From positions 1 to 64,000 of the forward strand of contig CAMCYB010000001.1 of the NCBI GenBank assembly GCA_945883615.1: DNA of 64,000 nt, written 5' to 3'. A program made the position numbers and the translations under genes. The notes below the pieces were generated by a model, which had not been told where the DNA came from, did not search any database, and saw nothing but the letters and a program-made list of their open reading frames with translations. Positions 18,438-27,969 of this stretch are shown here, piece by piece (the first letter of the stretch is position 1; every line of letters starts with the position of its first letter). This stretch comes from Bordetella parapertussis (lineage in GTDB: Bacteria; Pseudomonadota; Gammaproteobacteria; Burkholderiales; Burkholderiaceae_B).

Positions 18438-19685
18438 TCAACTCACGGTAACACGAGCAAATTTACGTTTGCCCACTTGAACCACATATTGCCCGGGTGC
18501 GAGGGCGGTGACTTTATCGTCAATGCGTTGACCATCAACTTTAACGCCACCTTGTTCAATATTACGTTGCGCCTCAGTACCCGATGCAACCAAACCAACC
18601 TCACGTAGCAGCTTGACTAAGCTGATGGAAATGCCGTTACTGGCAACGTGCACTTCAGGCATATTTTCAGGCAGCACGCCATCACGAAACCGCGCTTCAA
18701 AATCGGCCAAAGCTTGATCGGCTGCTGCCTGACTATGAAAACGGGCCACAATTTCTTGGGCTAACAGCACTTTGGCATCGCGAGGGTTTCGACCCGCGTC
18801 AATGTCAGAGCGTAATGATTTAATGTCTATCATCTGCTTAAATGATAACAACTCATAGTATTTCCACATTAATGTGTCGGAAATAGACATGATTTTTCCG
18901 AACATTTCTGTCGATGATTCGTCAACCCCAATATAGTTATCTTTTGACTTTGACATTTTATCAACGCCATCTGTGCCCTCTAACAATGGCATCGTCAAAA
19001 TACATTGGGGTGCTTGACCGTATTCTTTTTGTAACTCGCGCCCAACCAGCAGGTTAAACTTTTGGTCAGTTCCCCCTAACTCAAGGTCAGACTTTAAAGC
19101 CACTGAGTCGTAACCCTGCATGAGGGGGTATAAAAACTCATGCACTGAAATCGGTATGCCTTTTTTAAAACGCTGAGTAAAGTCTTCGCGTTCCATCATG
19201 CGGGCAACCGTATAACGCGACGCCAACTGAATAATGCCCCGAGCACCCAAGGGGTCGCACCACTCAGAGTTGTAACGCACCTCAGTTCTATCGGGGCTTA
19301 ATACTTTGCTGGCTTGTTCATAATAAGTCTGGGCATTGAGCTTAATTTGCTCGGGCAGCAGGGGTGGCCGCGTGGCATTGCGACCCGAGGGATCACCGAT
19401 CATGGCCGTAAAGTCACCAATTAAAAAAATGACTGTGTGACCCATGTCTTGTATTTGGCGCAATTTGTTCAGCACCACCGTATGACCCAAATGAATGTCA
19501 GGCGCTGTGGGGTCTAGACCCAATTTGATGCGCAAGGGGGTGCCGGTTGTCTCGCTGTGCGCCAGCTTTTGGGCAAACTCAACCTCAACCAGTAATTCGT
19601 CGCAACCTCGCTTCACGACCTCAAGGGCTTTTTTGACGCTGGCTGAAATCGGTAAAGGAGGTGGGGAAGCAGAGTGAGGGTTCAT
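18438..19685 (-). CDS. tyrS: tyrosyl-tRNA synthetase
   Basis: The 415-residue class I synthetase has the HIGH-type motif HLGH in LDPTAPDIHLGH, the KMSKS loop KMSKSKDN, and a C-terminal S4 RNA-binding domain (SLVKLLREVGLVASGTEAQRNI). The ATG at 19685 is preferred; an in-frame GTG four codons upstream (19697) is an alternative, and no clear ribosome site decides. It is divergent from the M23 peptidase gene across about 240 bp that must hold both promoters. Confidence 0.95.
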   Translation of the reverse strand: MNPHSASPPPLPISASVKKALEVVKRGCDELLVEVEFAQKLAHSETTGTPLRIKLGLDPTAPDIHLGHTVVLNKLRQIQDMGHTVIFLIGDFTAMIGDPSGRNATRPPLLPEQIKLNAQTYYEQASKVLSPDRTEVRYNSEWCDPLGARGIIQLASRYTVARMMEREDFTQRFKKGIPISVHEFLYPLMQGYDSVALKSDLELGGTDQKFNLLVGRELQKEYGQAPQCILTMPLLEGTDGVDKMSKSKDNYIGVDESSTEMFGKIMSISDTLMWKYYELLSFKQMIDIKSLRSDIDAGRNPRDAKVLLAQEIVARFHSQAAADQALADFEARFRDGVLPENMPEVHVASNGISISLVKLLREVGLVASGTEAQRNIEQGGVKVDGQRIDDKVTALAPGQYVVQVGKRKFARVTVS

Positions 19686-19922
19686 TAGGGTTAACACTAA
19701 TAAAATAAGCTAAATATTGGAATAATTTGAGATAGTTTGTAAAAAATAGCCTTAAAAAGCGCTGTGGTTCGTACAAATACGTTAAGATCTCAAGCTTATC
19801 ACCTAAAGCACTCTGTTTCTGCAATCGGGCTTTCGGCCAATTGCATTCTTGCTTGGGTTACGCGTTTAGTGGTTTTTTTCTGCATGTTAATGCAAATAAG
19901 TGCTAACCGCTTTATTCAATCA

Positions 19923-21341
19923 ATGCGTGAGGTTGTCCGAAAGATGCAAAAACGCTCAAAGCCTATTGCCAAGATTTCATTATCTATTTTAGTTGTTGGT
20001 TTATTTGCTGGTGCAGCGGCTATCGCGACCGTCAGCCAAGAACAAAACGCCTTAGTTCAACCCGTTCAACAACTGGTTGTTGATCTGTTACCCCCCCCCA
20101 TGAATCTTGCTCTCGCTCACGAATACGTGAACGATACGAGCAATTTGACTGATTTCAGCGAAAGTTACGAATTAGCCGTACCTTCACAAGAAACCTACAT
20201 TTCTGAAACTCGGGTGCGCTCAGGCGATACGCTGTCTTCAATAATGGGGCGTTTATCTCTTAAAGAACCCGGTTTAATCCCTTTTATTTCGCAAAATAAA
20301 CAAGCATTCTCAGCGCACAAGCTCTACCCTGGCCGCAGCGTTGTGGCGGCTCTCGATCACAACGGTGGCATGTTATGGGTTCGTTATTACCACACGCCAG
20401 GTGAAGAGCAACAAGGTATTACCGTTACGCGTTACTTAGAAATTTCAAAAGATGCCACCAACGATTTTGAAGCGCGCGAAGCCAGTGAAACGGCTGAAAC
20501 TCAGACCCAAATTGCAGTCGGCACAATCGAATCTTCATTATTTGCAGCCACTGATTTAGCGGGTGTACCCGATGCCATCACTACGCAAATGGCCGAAGTT
20601 TTAGGCGGAAAAATCGATTTCCTTCGCGATTTGCGTCGCGGCGATCAGTTCAGGGTCATCTACGAAACGCGCACTCACCGTGGTCGCCCTGCCGGTTCAG
20701 GCCGTGTTTTAGCAGTTGAGTTTGTTAATAAAGGTGTTCCCTTCACGGCCACTTGGTATAGCCCTAACGGTGAATCTGGCAGTTATTTTGACAAAAATGG
20801 TCAAAATATGCGGGGTACTTTTTTACGCAGCGCGATTAAGTTTTCACGTGTGAGCTCAACCTTTGGCATGCGTTGTCACCCCATTCATAAAGAATGGCGC
20901 CAACACTCTGGTGTTGACTTTGCTGCCCCAACCGGCACCCCTATTATGGCCACAGCTGACGGCACGGTTGATTTTATTGGCTGGCAAAATGGTTATGGCA
21001 AAACGATTATCTTACGGCACAATAATAAAGTCACTACCCTGTTTGCGCATCAAAGTCGTTTTGCCCAAGGCTTACAAAAAGGTGAGCGCGTTTCGCAGGG
21101 TGACATTATTGGCTACGTTGGCAGTACTGGCTGGGCTACCGGTGCGCATTTGCACTATGAAATGCGTGTAGCGGGTCGGCCTGTCAACCCTTTATCAGCC
21201 ACATTGCCTGTCGCTGAACCCCTTAAAGGGCCAGAACAAGTCGCATTTATTCAAGCCGCCGGTAGCCTTCATCTTCAACTTGAAAAGTTAGCTGCTTTAC
21301 AAATCGCTGTACCCGACTTAATGAATGTAGCCAGCCGTTAG
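19923..21341 (+). CDS. M23-family murein endopeptidase, membrane-anchored (MepM-like)
   Basis: An N-terminal membrane segment (ISLSILVVGLFAGAAAIA) is followed by a LysM/OapA-like region (RSGDTLSSIMGRLSL...LYPGRSVV) and a C-terminal M23 peptidase domain at about residues 305-430. Metal ligands are visible as His and Asp of QHSGVDFA and His of HLHYEMRV. The enzyme should cleave peptidoglycan cross-links in the periplasm. The start is uncertain: in-frame candidates include GTG at 19764 and ATG at 19923 and 19944, none with a strong ribosome site. It precedes anmK, fitting a wall-turnover pair. Confidence 0.9.
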   Translation: MREVVRKMQKRSKPIAKISLSILVVGLFAGAAAIATVSQEQNALVQPVQQLVVDLLPPPMNLALAHEYVNDTSNLTDFSESYELAVPSQETYISETRVRSGDTLSSIMGRLSLKEPGLIPFISQNKQAFSAHKLYPGRSVVAALDHNGGMLWVRYYHTPGEEQQGITVTRYLEISKDATNDFEAREASETAETQTQIAVGTIESSLFAATDLAGVPDAITTQMAEVLGGKIDFLRDLRRGDQFRVIYETRTHRGRPAGSGRVLAVEFVNKGVPFTATWYSPNGESGSYFDKNGQNMRGTFLRSAIKFSRVSSTFGMRCHPIHKEWRQHSGVDFAAPTGTPIMATADGTVDFIGWQNGYGKTIILRHNNKVTTLFAHQSRFAQGLQKGERVSQGDIIGYVGSTGWATGAHLHYEMRVAGRPVNPLSATLPVAEPLKGPEQVAFIQAAGSLHLQLEKLAALQIAVPDLMNVASR

Positions 21342-21409
21342 TTTTAATATGATGCCAGGCTGGTTACTGCCACGCCGCATGACATCGTTATAAAGGCGTT
21401 TCATTCAAC

Positions 21410-22525
21410 TTGTCTGATCAATTATTCATTGGCCTCATGTCGGGCACCAGTTTAGATGGCGTTGACGCGGTCTTAATTGATTGCCAAAACCCTTCAGCCA
21501 TTAAGCTTCTGGGTCATCACGCGCAGCCCTTTCCACCCGAAGTCAAAGACGCTTTATGGGCACTTCAAACTTCGTCAAATGATGAACTTAATCGTATGTC
21601 TTTGGCGGGCGTTGCACTGGCAAACGTGTATGCGCAAACAGTCAAAGCCTTGCTTATCAAAACGGGTCATACACCCCAACATATTCAAGCGATTGGCGCA
21701 CATGGTCAAACCGTTCGACATGCCCCAGACTTAGGCTACACCTGCCAAATTAACGCCCCCGCTACATTGGTCGAGTTGTCGGGTATTGCGGTCGTCAGTG
21801 ACTTTAGAAGTCGCGACGTGGCTGCTGGGGGCCAAGGTGCCCCACTTGTTCCCGCATTTCATCAGCATGTATTAAGTGCAAAAACCTCTCGTGTGATTTT
21901 GAACCTCGGGGGTATTGCCAACCTCAGCATTTTAGAAACGGGGCAAACACCCCGTGGCAGTGACACCGGGCCGGCCAATATGTTGATGGACAACTGGGCT
22001 GCGCTGCATACGGGTCAAGCTTTTGATCAAAGGGGTCAGTGGGGTGCGCAAGGTCAGGTGAATCAGGCTTTGCTGACCTATTTAATTGACAGCGAGCCAT
22101 GGTTTAAAAAACCTTTTCCTAAATCGACGGGTCGCGATTTATTTAACTTGCCATGGTTAGAGCAACGATTAGCCGAATTTAAAATAAACAGTTCTTCTGC
22201 TGTTAAACCAGTTGATGTACAGGCCACGCTGCAATGTTTTACCTCTCGCACTATTGCGATGGCGATTCAAAGCATGGGCGCAAAGGGGTGGCCTATATTT
22301 GTTTGTGGTGGGGGTGCATTTAATGATGCCCTGATGCGTCAAATTGCCCATGAAACAAAAGCAAAGGTCAGCACGACTGATTCACTGGGTATACCGGCAC
22401 AACATGTTGAGGCCGCTGCTTTTGCTTGGTTAGCTTGGGCACATGTTAAACGCATACCCGCTAATGAACCCAAAGCAACAGGCGCATTAGGCGCCCGTGT
22501 ACTGGGTGCGTATTGGCCCGTTTAG
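21410..22525 (+). CDS. anmK: anhydro-N-acetylmuramic acid kinase
   Basis: The 371-residue kinase recycles murein sugar by converting 1,6-anhydroMurNAc to MurNAc-6-phosphate. The ATP-binding and sugar-kinase signatures are MSGTSLDGVDAVL near the start, GAHGQTVRH, NLGGIANLS and VCGGGAFN. Translation appears to begin at TTG (21410), because MSGTSLDG must lie about ten residues from the N-terminus. It is convergent with erpA, 2 bp apart. Confidence 0.95.
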   Translation: MSDQLFIGLMSGTSLDGVDAVLIDCQNPSAIKLLGHHAQPFPPEVKDALWALQTSSNDELNRMSLAGVALANVYAQTVKALLIKTGHTPQHIQAIGAHGQTVRHAPDLGYTCQINAPATLVELSGIAVVSDFRSRDVAAGGQGAPLVPAFHQHVLSAKTSRVILNLGGIANLSILETGQTPRGSDTGPANMLMDNWAALHTGQAFDQRGQWGAQGQVNQALLTYLIDSEPWFKKPFPKSTGRDLFNLPWLEQRLAEFKINSSSAVKPVDVQATLQCFTSRTIAMAIQSMGAKGWPIFVCGGGAFNDALMRQIAHETKAKVSTTDSLGIPAQHVEAAAFAWLAWAHVKRIPANEPKATGALGARVLGAYWPV

Positions 22526-22527
22526 TT

Positions 22528-22893
22528 TTAAACTGAAAAAGAAGAACCGCAGCCGCACGTGGTTGAGGCGTTAGGGTTACGAATAACAAACTGCGCGCCC
22601 TCTAAGTCTTCTTTGTAGTCAATTTCAGCGCCCACCAAATACTGAAAACTCATGGGGTCAACCAACAGTTGAACGCCATTTTTTTCGAGTGCGGTGTCAT
22701 CTTCGTTGATGTCTTCATCAAACGTAAAACCATACTGAAAACCCGAGCAACCGCCGCCCTGAACAAAGACGCGTAATTTTAAATTGGGGTTACCCTCGTC
22801 AATCAACAAATCTTTAACTTTTGTTGCGGCCGAATCAGTAAAAAGAATAGGCGTAGGCGGGGCTTGTAGGTCTACAGCTTGGGCAGTGCTCAT
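22528..22893 (-). CDS. erpA: iron-sulfur cluster insertion protein ErpA (A-type carrier)
   Basis: The 121-residue A-type carrier has the three cluster-binding cysteines: one in [11 protein letters not shown] and two in the C-terminal CGCGSSFSV. It delivers Fe-S clusters to apoproteins; clients in this window could include the hydroxylase small subunit. Its position next to argC and the rplM-rpsI pair is typical for Burkholderiales. Confidence 0.94.
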   Translation of the reverse strand: MSTAQAVDLQAPPTPILFTDSAATKVKDLLIDEGNPNLKLRVFVQGGGCSGFQYGFTFDEDINEDDTALEKNGVQLLVDPMSFQYLVGAEIDYKEDLEGAQFVIRNPNASTTCGCGSSFSV

Positions 22894-22987
22894 GATGGTG
22901 CTCCGTAGGGTTAAACCAGACTTGGTTAAATACCCGAGTAATTAAGTCAAATATAGCCGAAAACGCAATCTTAGTCGCCTTAAACCC

Positions 22988-24049
22988 TTAAGGCAAAATG
23001 GCAATTTGCATCAAACCCGTGGTTTCAGGCAAACCAAACATCACATTCATGTTTTGAATTGCCTGACCCGAGGCACCTTTAACCAAGTTGTCTTGCACGA
23101 CGGTAATGATTAAACGCTTACCCCCGGCAGGGCGATGTAAAGCAATACGCAAGGTGTTTGAAGCCCGCACAGAGCGTGTTTCAGCTTGACTACCGGCTGG
23201 CATCACGTCAACAAACGTATCGTGACGGTAATGGGCTTCATAGAGAGCTTGAAAATCAGTATTGAGTGCCTCGGGCAAAATATTTACATACATTGTCGTA
23301 AACATACCGCGAATCATCGGCACCAAATGCGGTACAAACGTTAAGCCCACGGGCTGACCCGCCATTTCGGTAAGCTGAGCCGTGATTTCTGGGTGGTGGC
23401 GATGGCCAGACAAACCATACGCTTTGAAGTTGTCACTCGCTTCAGCAAACAAGGTGGCCACTTCAGCTTTACGCCCAGCCCCACTGACACCCGATTTAGC
23501 ATCTGCAATGATGTCGTGCACATCGATTAAATGTTTGCCCTCAAACAAAGGTGCTAATCCTAACAGCACAGTGGTCGGGTAACAGCCGGGGTTACCAATG
23601 ACGCGGGCTTGTGCAATGCGGTCGCGATTCACTTCAACCAAGCCATAAACTGACTCGCTTAACACGTCAGGGCAACTGTGTGGCATGCCATACCATTTTT
23701 CAAATTCAGCTGTGTCTTGCAAACGAAAATCAGCGGCCAAATCAATGACTTTTACACCCTCGGCTAACAAGCCCGGCGTTTGACTCATGGCCACACCATG
23801 GGGGGTTGCAAAGAACACCACATCGCAATGGCTGAGTGGTGCTTTTTCTGGTGTTGAAAAGGCCAGATCAACTGCACCCCTAAGATTTGGAAACATATGC
23901 GCCACCGGCATGCCGTCTTCTTTGCGCGAGGTGATAGCGGTTAACTCAGCATTAGGGTGCTGAGCCAGTAATCGTAATAACTCAACGCCGGTATAACCGG
24001 TGCCACCCACGATTCCAATTTTAATTTTTTTTGAAGACGCATTTGCCAT
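22988..24049 (-). CDS. argC: N-acetyl-gamma-glutamyl-phosphate reductase
   Basis: The 353-residue enzyme catalyses the NADPH-dependent third step of arginine synthesis. [19 protein letters not shown] is the nucleotide-binding start, GNPGCYPT contains the catalytic Cys, and GHRHHPEI supplies the catalytic His. The ATG at 24049 is preferred over one 11 codons upstream because AAGGTGA lies seven bases before it. ArgJ, another enzyme of the pathway, is encoded at 60250-61485. Confidence 0.96.
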   Translation of the reverse strand: MANASSKKIKIGIVGGTGYTGVELLRLLAQHPNAELTAITSRKEDGMPVAHMFPNLRGAVDLAFSTPEKAPLSHCDVVFFATPHGVAMSQTPGLLAEGVKVIDLAADFRLQDTAEFEKWYGMPHSCPDVLSESVYGLVEVNRDRIAQARVIGNPGCYPTTVLLGLAPLFEGKHLIDVHDIIADAKSGVSGAGRKAEVATLFAEASDNFKAYGLSGHRHHPEITAQLTEMAGQPVGLTFVPHLVPMIRGMFTTMYVNILPEALNTDFQALYEAHYRHDTFVDVMPAGSQAETRSVRASNTLRIALHRPAGGKRLIITVVQDNLVKGASGQAIQNMNVMFGLPETTGLMQIAILP

Positions 24050-24189
24050 GCTGATCACCTTTTGTTCTGTGCCTGATGCCACACCGTTGTTATGCTTTTA
24101 TAGCACTGTGACAGCCGTATTAGAGCGTCATGAAGCAAACTGTTTGCAAACCATCGCTGAGTTAACTGTTAAACCGAATCAACCTATAT

Positions 24190-24218
24190 AAAAAAGGCCA
24201 CACACGGTGACCTTTTTT
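24190..24218 (-). terminator. terminator of the rplM-rpsI transcript
   Basis: A-rich and T-rich arms form a hairpin: AAAAAAGG-c-CAC, short loop, GTG-a-CCTTTTTT, with one internal mismatch. It lies 22 bases past the rpsI stop on the minus strand and ends in a T run for that strand. Symmetry of the A and T tracts means it could also stop plus-strand transcription. Confidence 0.75.
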
Positions 24219-24240
24219 GCAGAACATAAACGCTGAAAAA

Positions 24241-24633
24241 TTAGCGCTTGCTGAACTGTTTGCGGCGACGTGCTTTGTGGAAACCCACTTTCTTACGTTC
24301 CACTTCACGCGCATCACGCGTCACGAAGCCGGCTTTAGACAGAGCAGGTTTCAATGTGGCATCGTAATCAATCAATGCGCGCGTAATGCCGTGACGAATC
24401 GCACCTGCTTGACCCGTTTCACCGCCACCATGCACGTTGACTTTAACGTCAAACGAACTGAGGTGATTTGTGAGGTCAAGCGGTTGGCGCACAATCATGC
24501 GGCCTGTTTCGCGAGCGAAGTAGTCATCAACGGGTTTTCCGTTCACAACAATTTTGCCCGAACCTTTTTTTATAAACACACGTGCTACCGAAGTTTTGCG
24601 GCGGCCGGTGCCATAGTTCCAATTACCGATCAT
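24241..24633 (-). CDS. rpsI: 30S ribosomal protein S9
   Basis: The 130-residue protein has the S9 features [14 protein letters not shown] at the start, [14 protein letters not shown], and the basic tail ending [11 protein letters not shown] that reaches the ribosomal P site. It follows rplM by 11 bp, the universal L13-S9 pairing. Confidence 0.97.
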   Translation of the reverse strand: MIGNWNYGTGRRKTSVARVFIKKGSGKIVVNGKPVDDYFARETGRMIVRQPLDLTNHLSSFDVKVNVHGGGETGQAGAIRHGITRALIDYDATLKPALSKAGFVTRDAREVERKKVGFHKARRRKQFSKR

Positions 24634-24644
24634 GGCGAGCTTCC

Positions 24645-25073
24645 TTAGATGTCGAGCGGCTGTGGCTGTTGAGCGCTATGTGGATGCTCTGCACCCGCAT
24701 AAATCTTCAGCTTTTTGATCATCGCGTAACCCAATGGGCCATTAGGCAACATGCCCTTAACAGCTTTTTGGAATGCGCGGCCTGGGTGCCGTTCTTGCAT
24801 CTTGACGAAGTTCGTCTCGGTGATACCACCGGGGTAGGTCGAATGGCGATAATATTTCTTATCGTTAGCTTTGTTACCGGTTACAACGATATTTGCAGCG
24901 TTAATAATGACGATGTAATCGCCTGTATCAACGTGAGGCGTAAATTCTGGCTTATGCTTGCCGCGCAGACGGCGTGCGACTTCGCTGGCCACACGACCGA
25001 GAACTTTGCCTTTTGCATCAATCACGTACCAGTCACGTTTGACTTCTAGCGGCTTGGCCACAAAGGTCTTCAT
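24645..25073 (-). CDS. rplM: 50S ribosomal protein L13
   Basis: The 142-residue protein starts [20 protein letters not shown] and contains [16 protein letters not shown] and [11 protein letters not shown]. The length matches the family exactly. An in-frame start 22 codons upstream is rejected because it would translate through the leader hairpin and adds non-family sequence. It is first gene of rplM-rpsI. Confidence 0.97.
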   Translation of the reverse strand: MKTFVAKPLEVKRDWYVIDAKGKVLGRVASEVARRLRGKHKPEFTPHVDTGDYIVIINAANIVVTGNKANDKKYYRHSTYPGGITETNFVKMQERHPGRAFQKAVKGMLPNGPLGYAMIKKLKIYAGAEHPHSAQQPQPLDI

Positions 25074-25095
25074 GAGAGGAATTCCTGATAAATAC

Positions 25096-25116
25096 CGGTA
25101 AAGACAATCTTTACCG
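25096..25116 (-). promoter_or_regulatory. hairpin in the rplM leader (possible L13 autoregulatory element)
   Basis: A perfect 9-bp inverted repeat, CGGTAAAGA / TCTTTACCG, with a 3-base loop lies 22 bases upstream of the rplM start, inside what must be the 5' leader. L13 is known to autoregulate through its mRNA leader in several bacteria. The hairpin is seen directly; the regulatory role is inferred from position. Confidence 0.5.
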
Positions 25117-25224
25117 CCCTGGTTGATCAACGAGGCCAAAACGTTTTGTGTCGCCCGTGCCTGCTTTTCACCCTAGGGAACTCGTGATTTTACTACAAAA
25201 ACCCTTTGCATATCAAAGCTAAAC

Positions 25225-25258
25225 GGCCTTTAAAGTTTGGGTTTCTACCTTAAAGGCC
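25225..25258 (-). terminator. hairpin downstream of pmbA, possible terminator
   Basis: A perfect 9-bp repeat, GGCCTTTAA / TTAAAGGCC, with a 16-base loop can be extended by three A-T pairs past one mismatch. It lies 27 bases beyond the pmbA stop. The T tract after it on the minus strand is short, so termination is only probable. Confidence 0.45.
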
Positions 25259-25284
25259 ATTTCGAGTGCACATGACGGTTTTGC

Positions 25285-26652
25285 TTAAGTACCCGCGATA
25301 GCCATCTTTTCAATCAAAATCGAACCGGTTGTTTTACTTCCTCGGGTCAACTCGTCGTGCCCAATGGCCACAATTTGGGTAAACATGTCTTTTAAGTTGC
25401 CGGCAATGGTGATTTCTTCAACTGGGTATTGAATTTTGCCGCCTTCAACCCAATAGCCAAAGGCACCACGTGAATAGTCGCCCGTGATGTAATTAACGCC
25501 TTGGCCGATCAATTCGGTAACCAATAGGCCTGTACCTAACTTTTTTAACATGGCCGCAAAATTGTCTTTTTTGTGGGTCTTGCTTGATGTCATACGCAAA
25601 TTATGCGAGCCACCTGCATTGCCGGTTGTTTGTAACCCCAATTTTTTTGCAGTGTACGTTGATAAAAAATACCCCTGCAACACACCATCACGCACCACAT
25701 CACGCGCCTGTGTGCGAACGCCTTCATCGTCATACATTGAGCTACCCATGGCACCCGGTATGAAGGGGTCTTCATGTATTTGAACGTGCGTCGGAAATAT
25801 CGTTTTGCCCAAGCTATCAACTAAAAAGGTTGATTTGCGGTACAGCGCCCCACCACTCACCGCTTGGGTTAAGGCGCCCAGAAGACCTAAAGCTAGGGGC
25901 GCTTCAAACAAAACAGGGGCATGTCGGGTCGACAAGCGGCGTGCATTTAAACGGGCTAAGGCGCGGTGTGCCGCATATTCACCGACCGCTTCAGGTTTGG
26001 CTAAGCGTTTCGCATCACGATCGCTGGTGTACCAGTAGTCTCGCTGCATGCCATTGCCACGACCCGCAATTGGTGACACTGACAAGCCATGGCGTGTATA
26101 GGCAAAGCCGTTTAAAAAACCACGTGAATTGGCCATCGTAAAGTGGCCCTCATGGGTATCAACGGCAGCCCCTTCAGTATTGGTAATACGACGATCGACA
26201 TCTCGCGCCGCTTGCTCGGCAACAATGGCCAGCTTAGTGGCCGCTGCAACCCCAATTAACCAGGGGTGATGTAACGAAAGTTGATCAGGACCACCTTGAT
26301 ACAAATCGGCTGGGTCTGGCAAACCGGCTGCAGGGTCTTCAGCAGTAAAGCGGGCAATGTGCCATGCGGCTTCAACGGTTTGTTTAAGTGCTGTGTCGCT
26401 AAAATCTGACGTACTGGCAGAGCCTCGGCGTTGACCAGCAAAGACCGTAACGGACAATGAACGATCGCGGGTTTGCTCGACCGTTTCAAGCTTACCCTTG
26501 CGCACATTAACTGATAACCCTTGCCCTTCAGACACTTCGGCGACCGAATCGGTTGCGCCTAAAGTTTTGGCATAATCAATAGCGTGCGACACTAACGATT
26601 CAAATTGAGTGCGATTTTCTTTAATTGGCAGTGCAGGAAGATGTTTACTCAT
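25285..26652 (-). CDS. pmbA: PmbA/TldE-family metalloprotease subunit
   Basis: The 455-residue protein matches PmbA (TldE): an N-terminal domain with [21 protein letters not shown], the segment [16 protein letters not shown], and the C-terminal region [19 protein letters not shown] with ...[14 protein letters not shown]. TldD/TldE act together as a heterodimeric protease, with the zinc site in TldD; no tldD is present in the window. It is divergent from darP with under 60 bp between starts, so the two probably share a regulatory region. Confidence 0.93.
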   Translation of the reverse strand: MSKHLPALPIKENRTQFESLVSHAIDYAKTLGATDSVAEVSEGQGLSVNVRKGKLETVEQTRDRSLSVTVFAGQRRGSASTSDFSDTALKQTVEAAWHIARFTAEDPAAGLPDPADLYQGGPDQLSLHHPWLIGVAAATKLAIVAEQAARDVDRRITNTEGAAVDTHEGHFTMANSRGFLNGFAYTRHGLSVSPIAGRGNGMQRDYWYTSDRDAKRLAKPEAVGEYAAHRALARLNARRLSTRHAPVLFEAPLALGLLGALTQAVSGGALYRKSTFLVDSLGKTIFPTHVQIHEDPFIPGAMGSSMYDDEGVRTQARDVVRDGVLQGYFLSTYTAKKLGLQTTGNAGGSHNLRMTSSKTHKKDNFAAMLKKLGTGLLVTELIGQGVNYITGDYSRGAFGYWVEGGKIQYPVEEITIAGNLKDMFTQIVAIGHDELTRGSKTTGSILIEKMAIAGT

Positions 26653-26709
26653 GATGTTCCAATGTCAATGACGCTTTATGATAGCGAACTAGCGGACCGA
26701 GTGCGACCT

Positions 26710-27291
26710 ATGACCATACAAAACCCTAAAAATATGCCCCAAGACGATGCAGATAATCCCGTTTATGACGGCCCGAGCAAATCTCAAGTCAAACGCGACA
26801 TGCACGACTTGCTTGATTTAGGCAAGGCCGTGGTCGAGTTGAGTCGCGATCAAGTCAAGCAATTACCGCTTTCAGAGCGGCTTGAAGACGCGGTTTTGCT
26901 TGCTCAAAAGACCACCAGCCGCGAAGGGCGACGGCGCCAGATTCATTTCGTCGGTAAACTCATGCGTGACGCCCCCGCTGAACTGATTCGACAACAACTT
27001 GAAACCTGGGCCAAGGGTTCGGTTGAAGACACCCGCGCCATGCACAGGCTTGAAACACTGCGCGAACGCCTGTTAGGTAGTGATGAGGCGTTAACGGAAT
27101 GGTTGTCGCAGAACCCTGGCGTTGATGTGCAGTCAATTCGCGCCCAAATCAGGGCGGCACGTCGCGAACAAGCCGCCAACTTGTCATTGTTACAAGGTCA
27201 AGAACCGCAGCGCAAAAATTTTAGAGCCTTGTTTCAAACCTTAAAAGCGGTACCAAAGCCAACTGACACCACACCCGAGCCCCTCGACTGA
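26710..27291 (+). CDS. darP: ribosome-associated protein DarP/YjgA (DUF615)
   Basis: The 193-residue, highly charged helical protein carries the DUF615 pattern: [52 protein letters not shown] and a Leu/Arg-rich C-terminal helix pair. The family binds the late 50S assembly intermediate. The ATG at 26710 is chosen because the family sequence begins shortly after; upstream in-frame starts (for example 26662) lie close to the divergent pmbA start and cannot be excluded. It shares one base with the next gene's start. Confidence 0.88.
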   Translation: MTIQNPKNMPQDDADNPVYDGPSKSQVKRDMHDLLDLGKAVVELSRDQVKQLPLSERLEDAVLLAQKTTSREGRRRQIHFVGKLMRDAPAELIRQQLETWAKGSVEDTRAMHRLETLRERLLGSDEALTEWLSQNPGVDVQSIRAQIRAARREQAANLSLLQGQEPQRKNFRALFQTLKAVPKPTDTTPEPLD

Positions 27292-27962
27292 TGATGACCA
27301 CACCCTTACTTGACTGTCTTGAAATTGAAACGGCACCAAACCCAACACATAGCGTCATTTGGCTGCATGGCTTAGGCGCTGATGGCCACGATTTTGCAGG
27401 TATTGTGCCCCAGTTGGGTATTACGGCCTCAAAGTCGGTGCGGTTTATTTTCCCTCATGCGCCCGTTCAGCCCATCACTATTAATGGTGGAATGGTCATG
27501 CGGGCTTGGTATGACATTCGACTGCCCACATTGATTCATGCTGAAGATGAACAGGGCATTTACGCGTCAGAGCACTCTATTGTGGCGCTCATTAAGCGTG
27601 AAAACAGCCGCGGCGTGCCCAGTCAGAACATTTTGTTAGCCGGTTTTTCACAAGGCAGTGCAATGACACTGCACATCGGCTTGCGTTACCCAGAAAAGCT
27701 TGGCGGCATGATTGCTTTATCAGGCTACATACCTTTGGCCGATCAAGCGACACAAGGCTGGTCTGAAGCCAACTGTGACACCCCAATTTTTTTAGCGCAC
27801 GGCGCGTTCGACCCGGTGGTGACGTTTGATCGAGGCACCCATGCGCGTGATTTGCTCTTGGCACATCAATTTGCCGTGAGTTGGCATGCCTACCCCATGC
27901 CGCACAGCGTTTGCCCTGAAGAGATTCGCGATATTGCTGATTTTTTAAAAAAAATTATTTAA
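27291..27962 (+). CDS. carboxylesterase/phospholipase-family alpha/beta hydrolase (PF02230 type)
   Basis: The 223-residue hydrolase has the catalytic Ser in GFSQGSAMTL, Asp in AHGAFDPVV and His in MPHSVCPEE. The N-terminal SVIWLHGLGADGHDF is typical of the bacterial carboxylesterase family related to acyl-protein thioesterases. Its ATG uses the last base of the darP stop codon, so it is translationally coupled to darP. The natural substrate is unknown. Confidence 0.92.
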   Translation: MMTTPLLDCLEIETAPNPTHSVIWLHGLGADGHDFAGIVPQLGITASKSVRFIFPHAPVQPITINGGMVMRAWYDIRLPTLIHAEDEQGIYASEHSIVALIKRENSRGVPSQNILLAGFSQGSAMTLHIGLRYPEKLGGMIALSGYIPLADQATQGWSEANCDTPIFLAHGAFDPVVTFDRGTHARDLLLAHQFAVSWHAYPMPHSVCPEEIRDIADFLKKII

Positions 27963-27969
27963 AAAATCA

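Noticed and set aside
24217-24648. Plus-strand frame across rpsI
   Set aside because: It is a shadow of the S9 gene, whose protein sequence is unmistakable.
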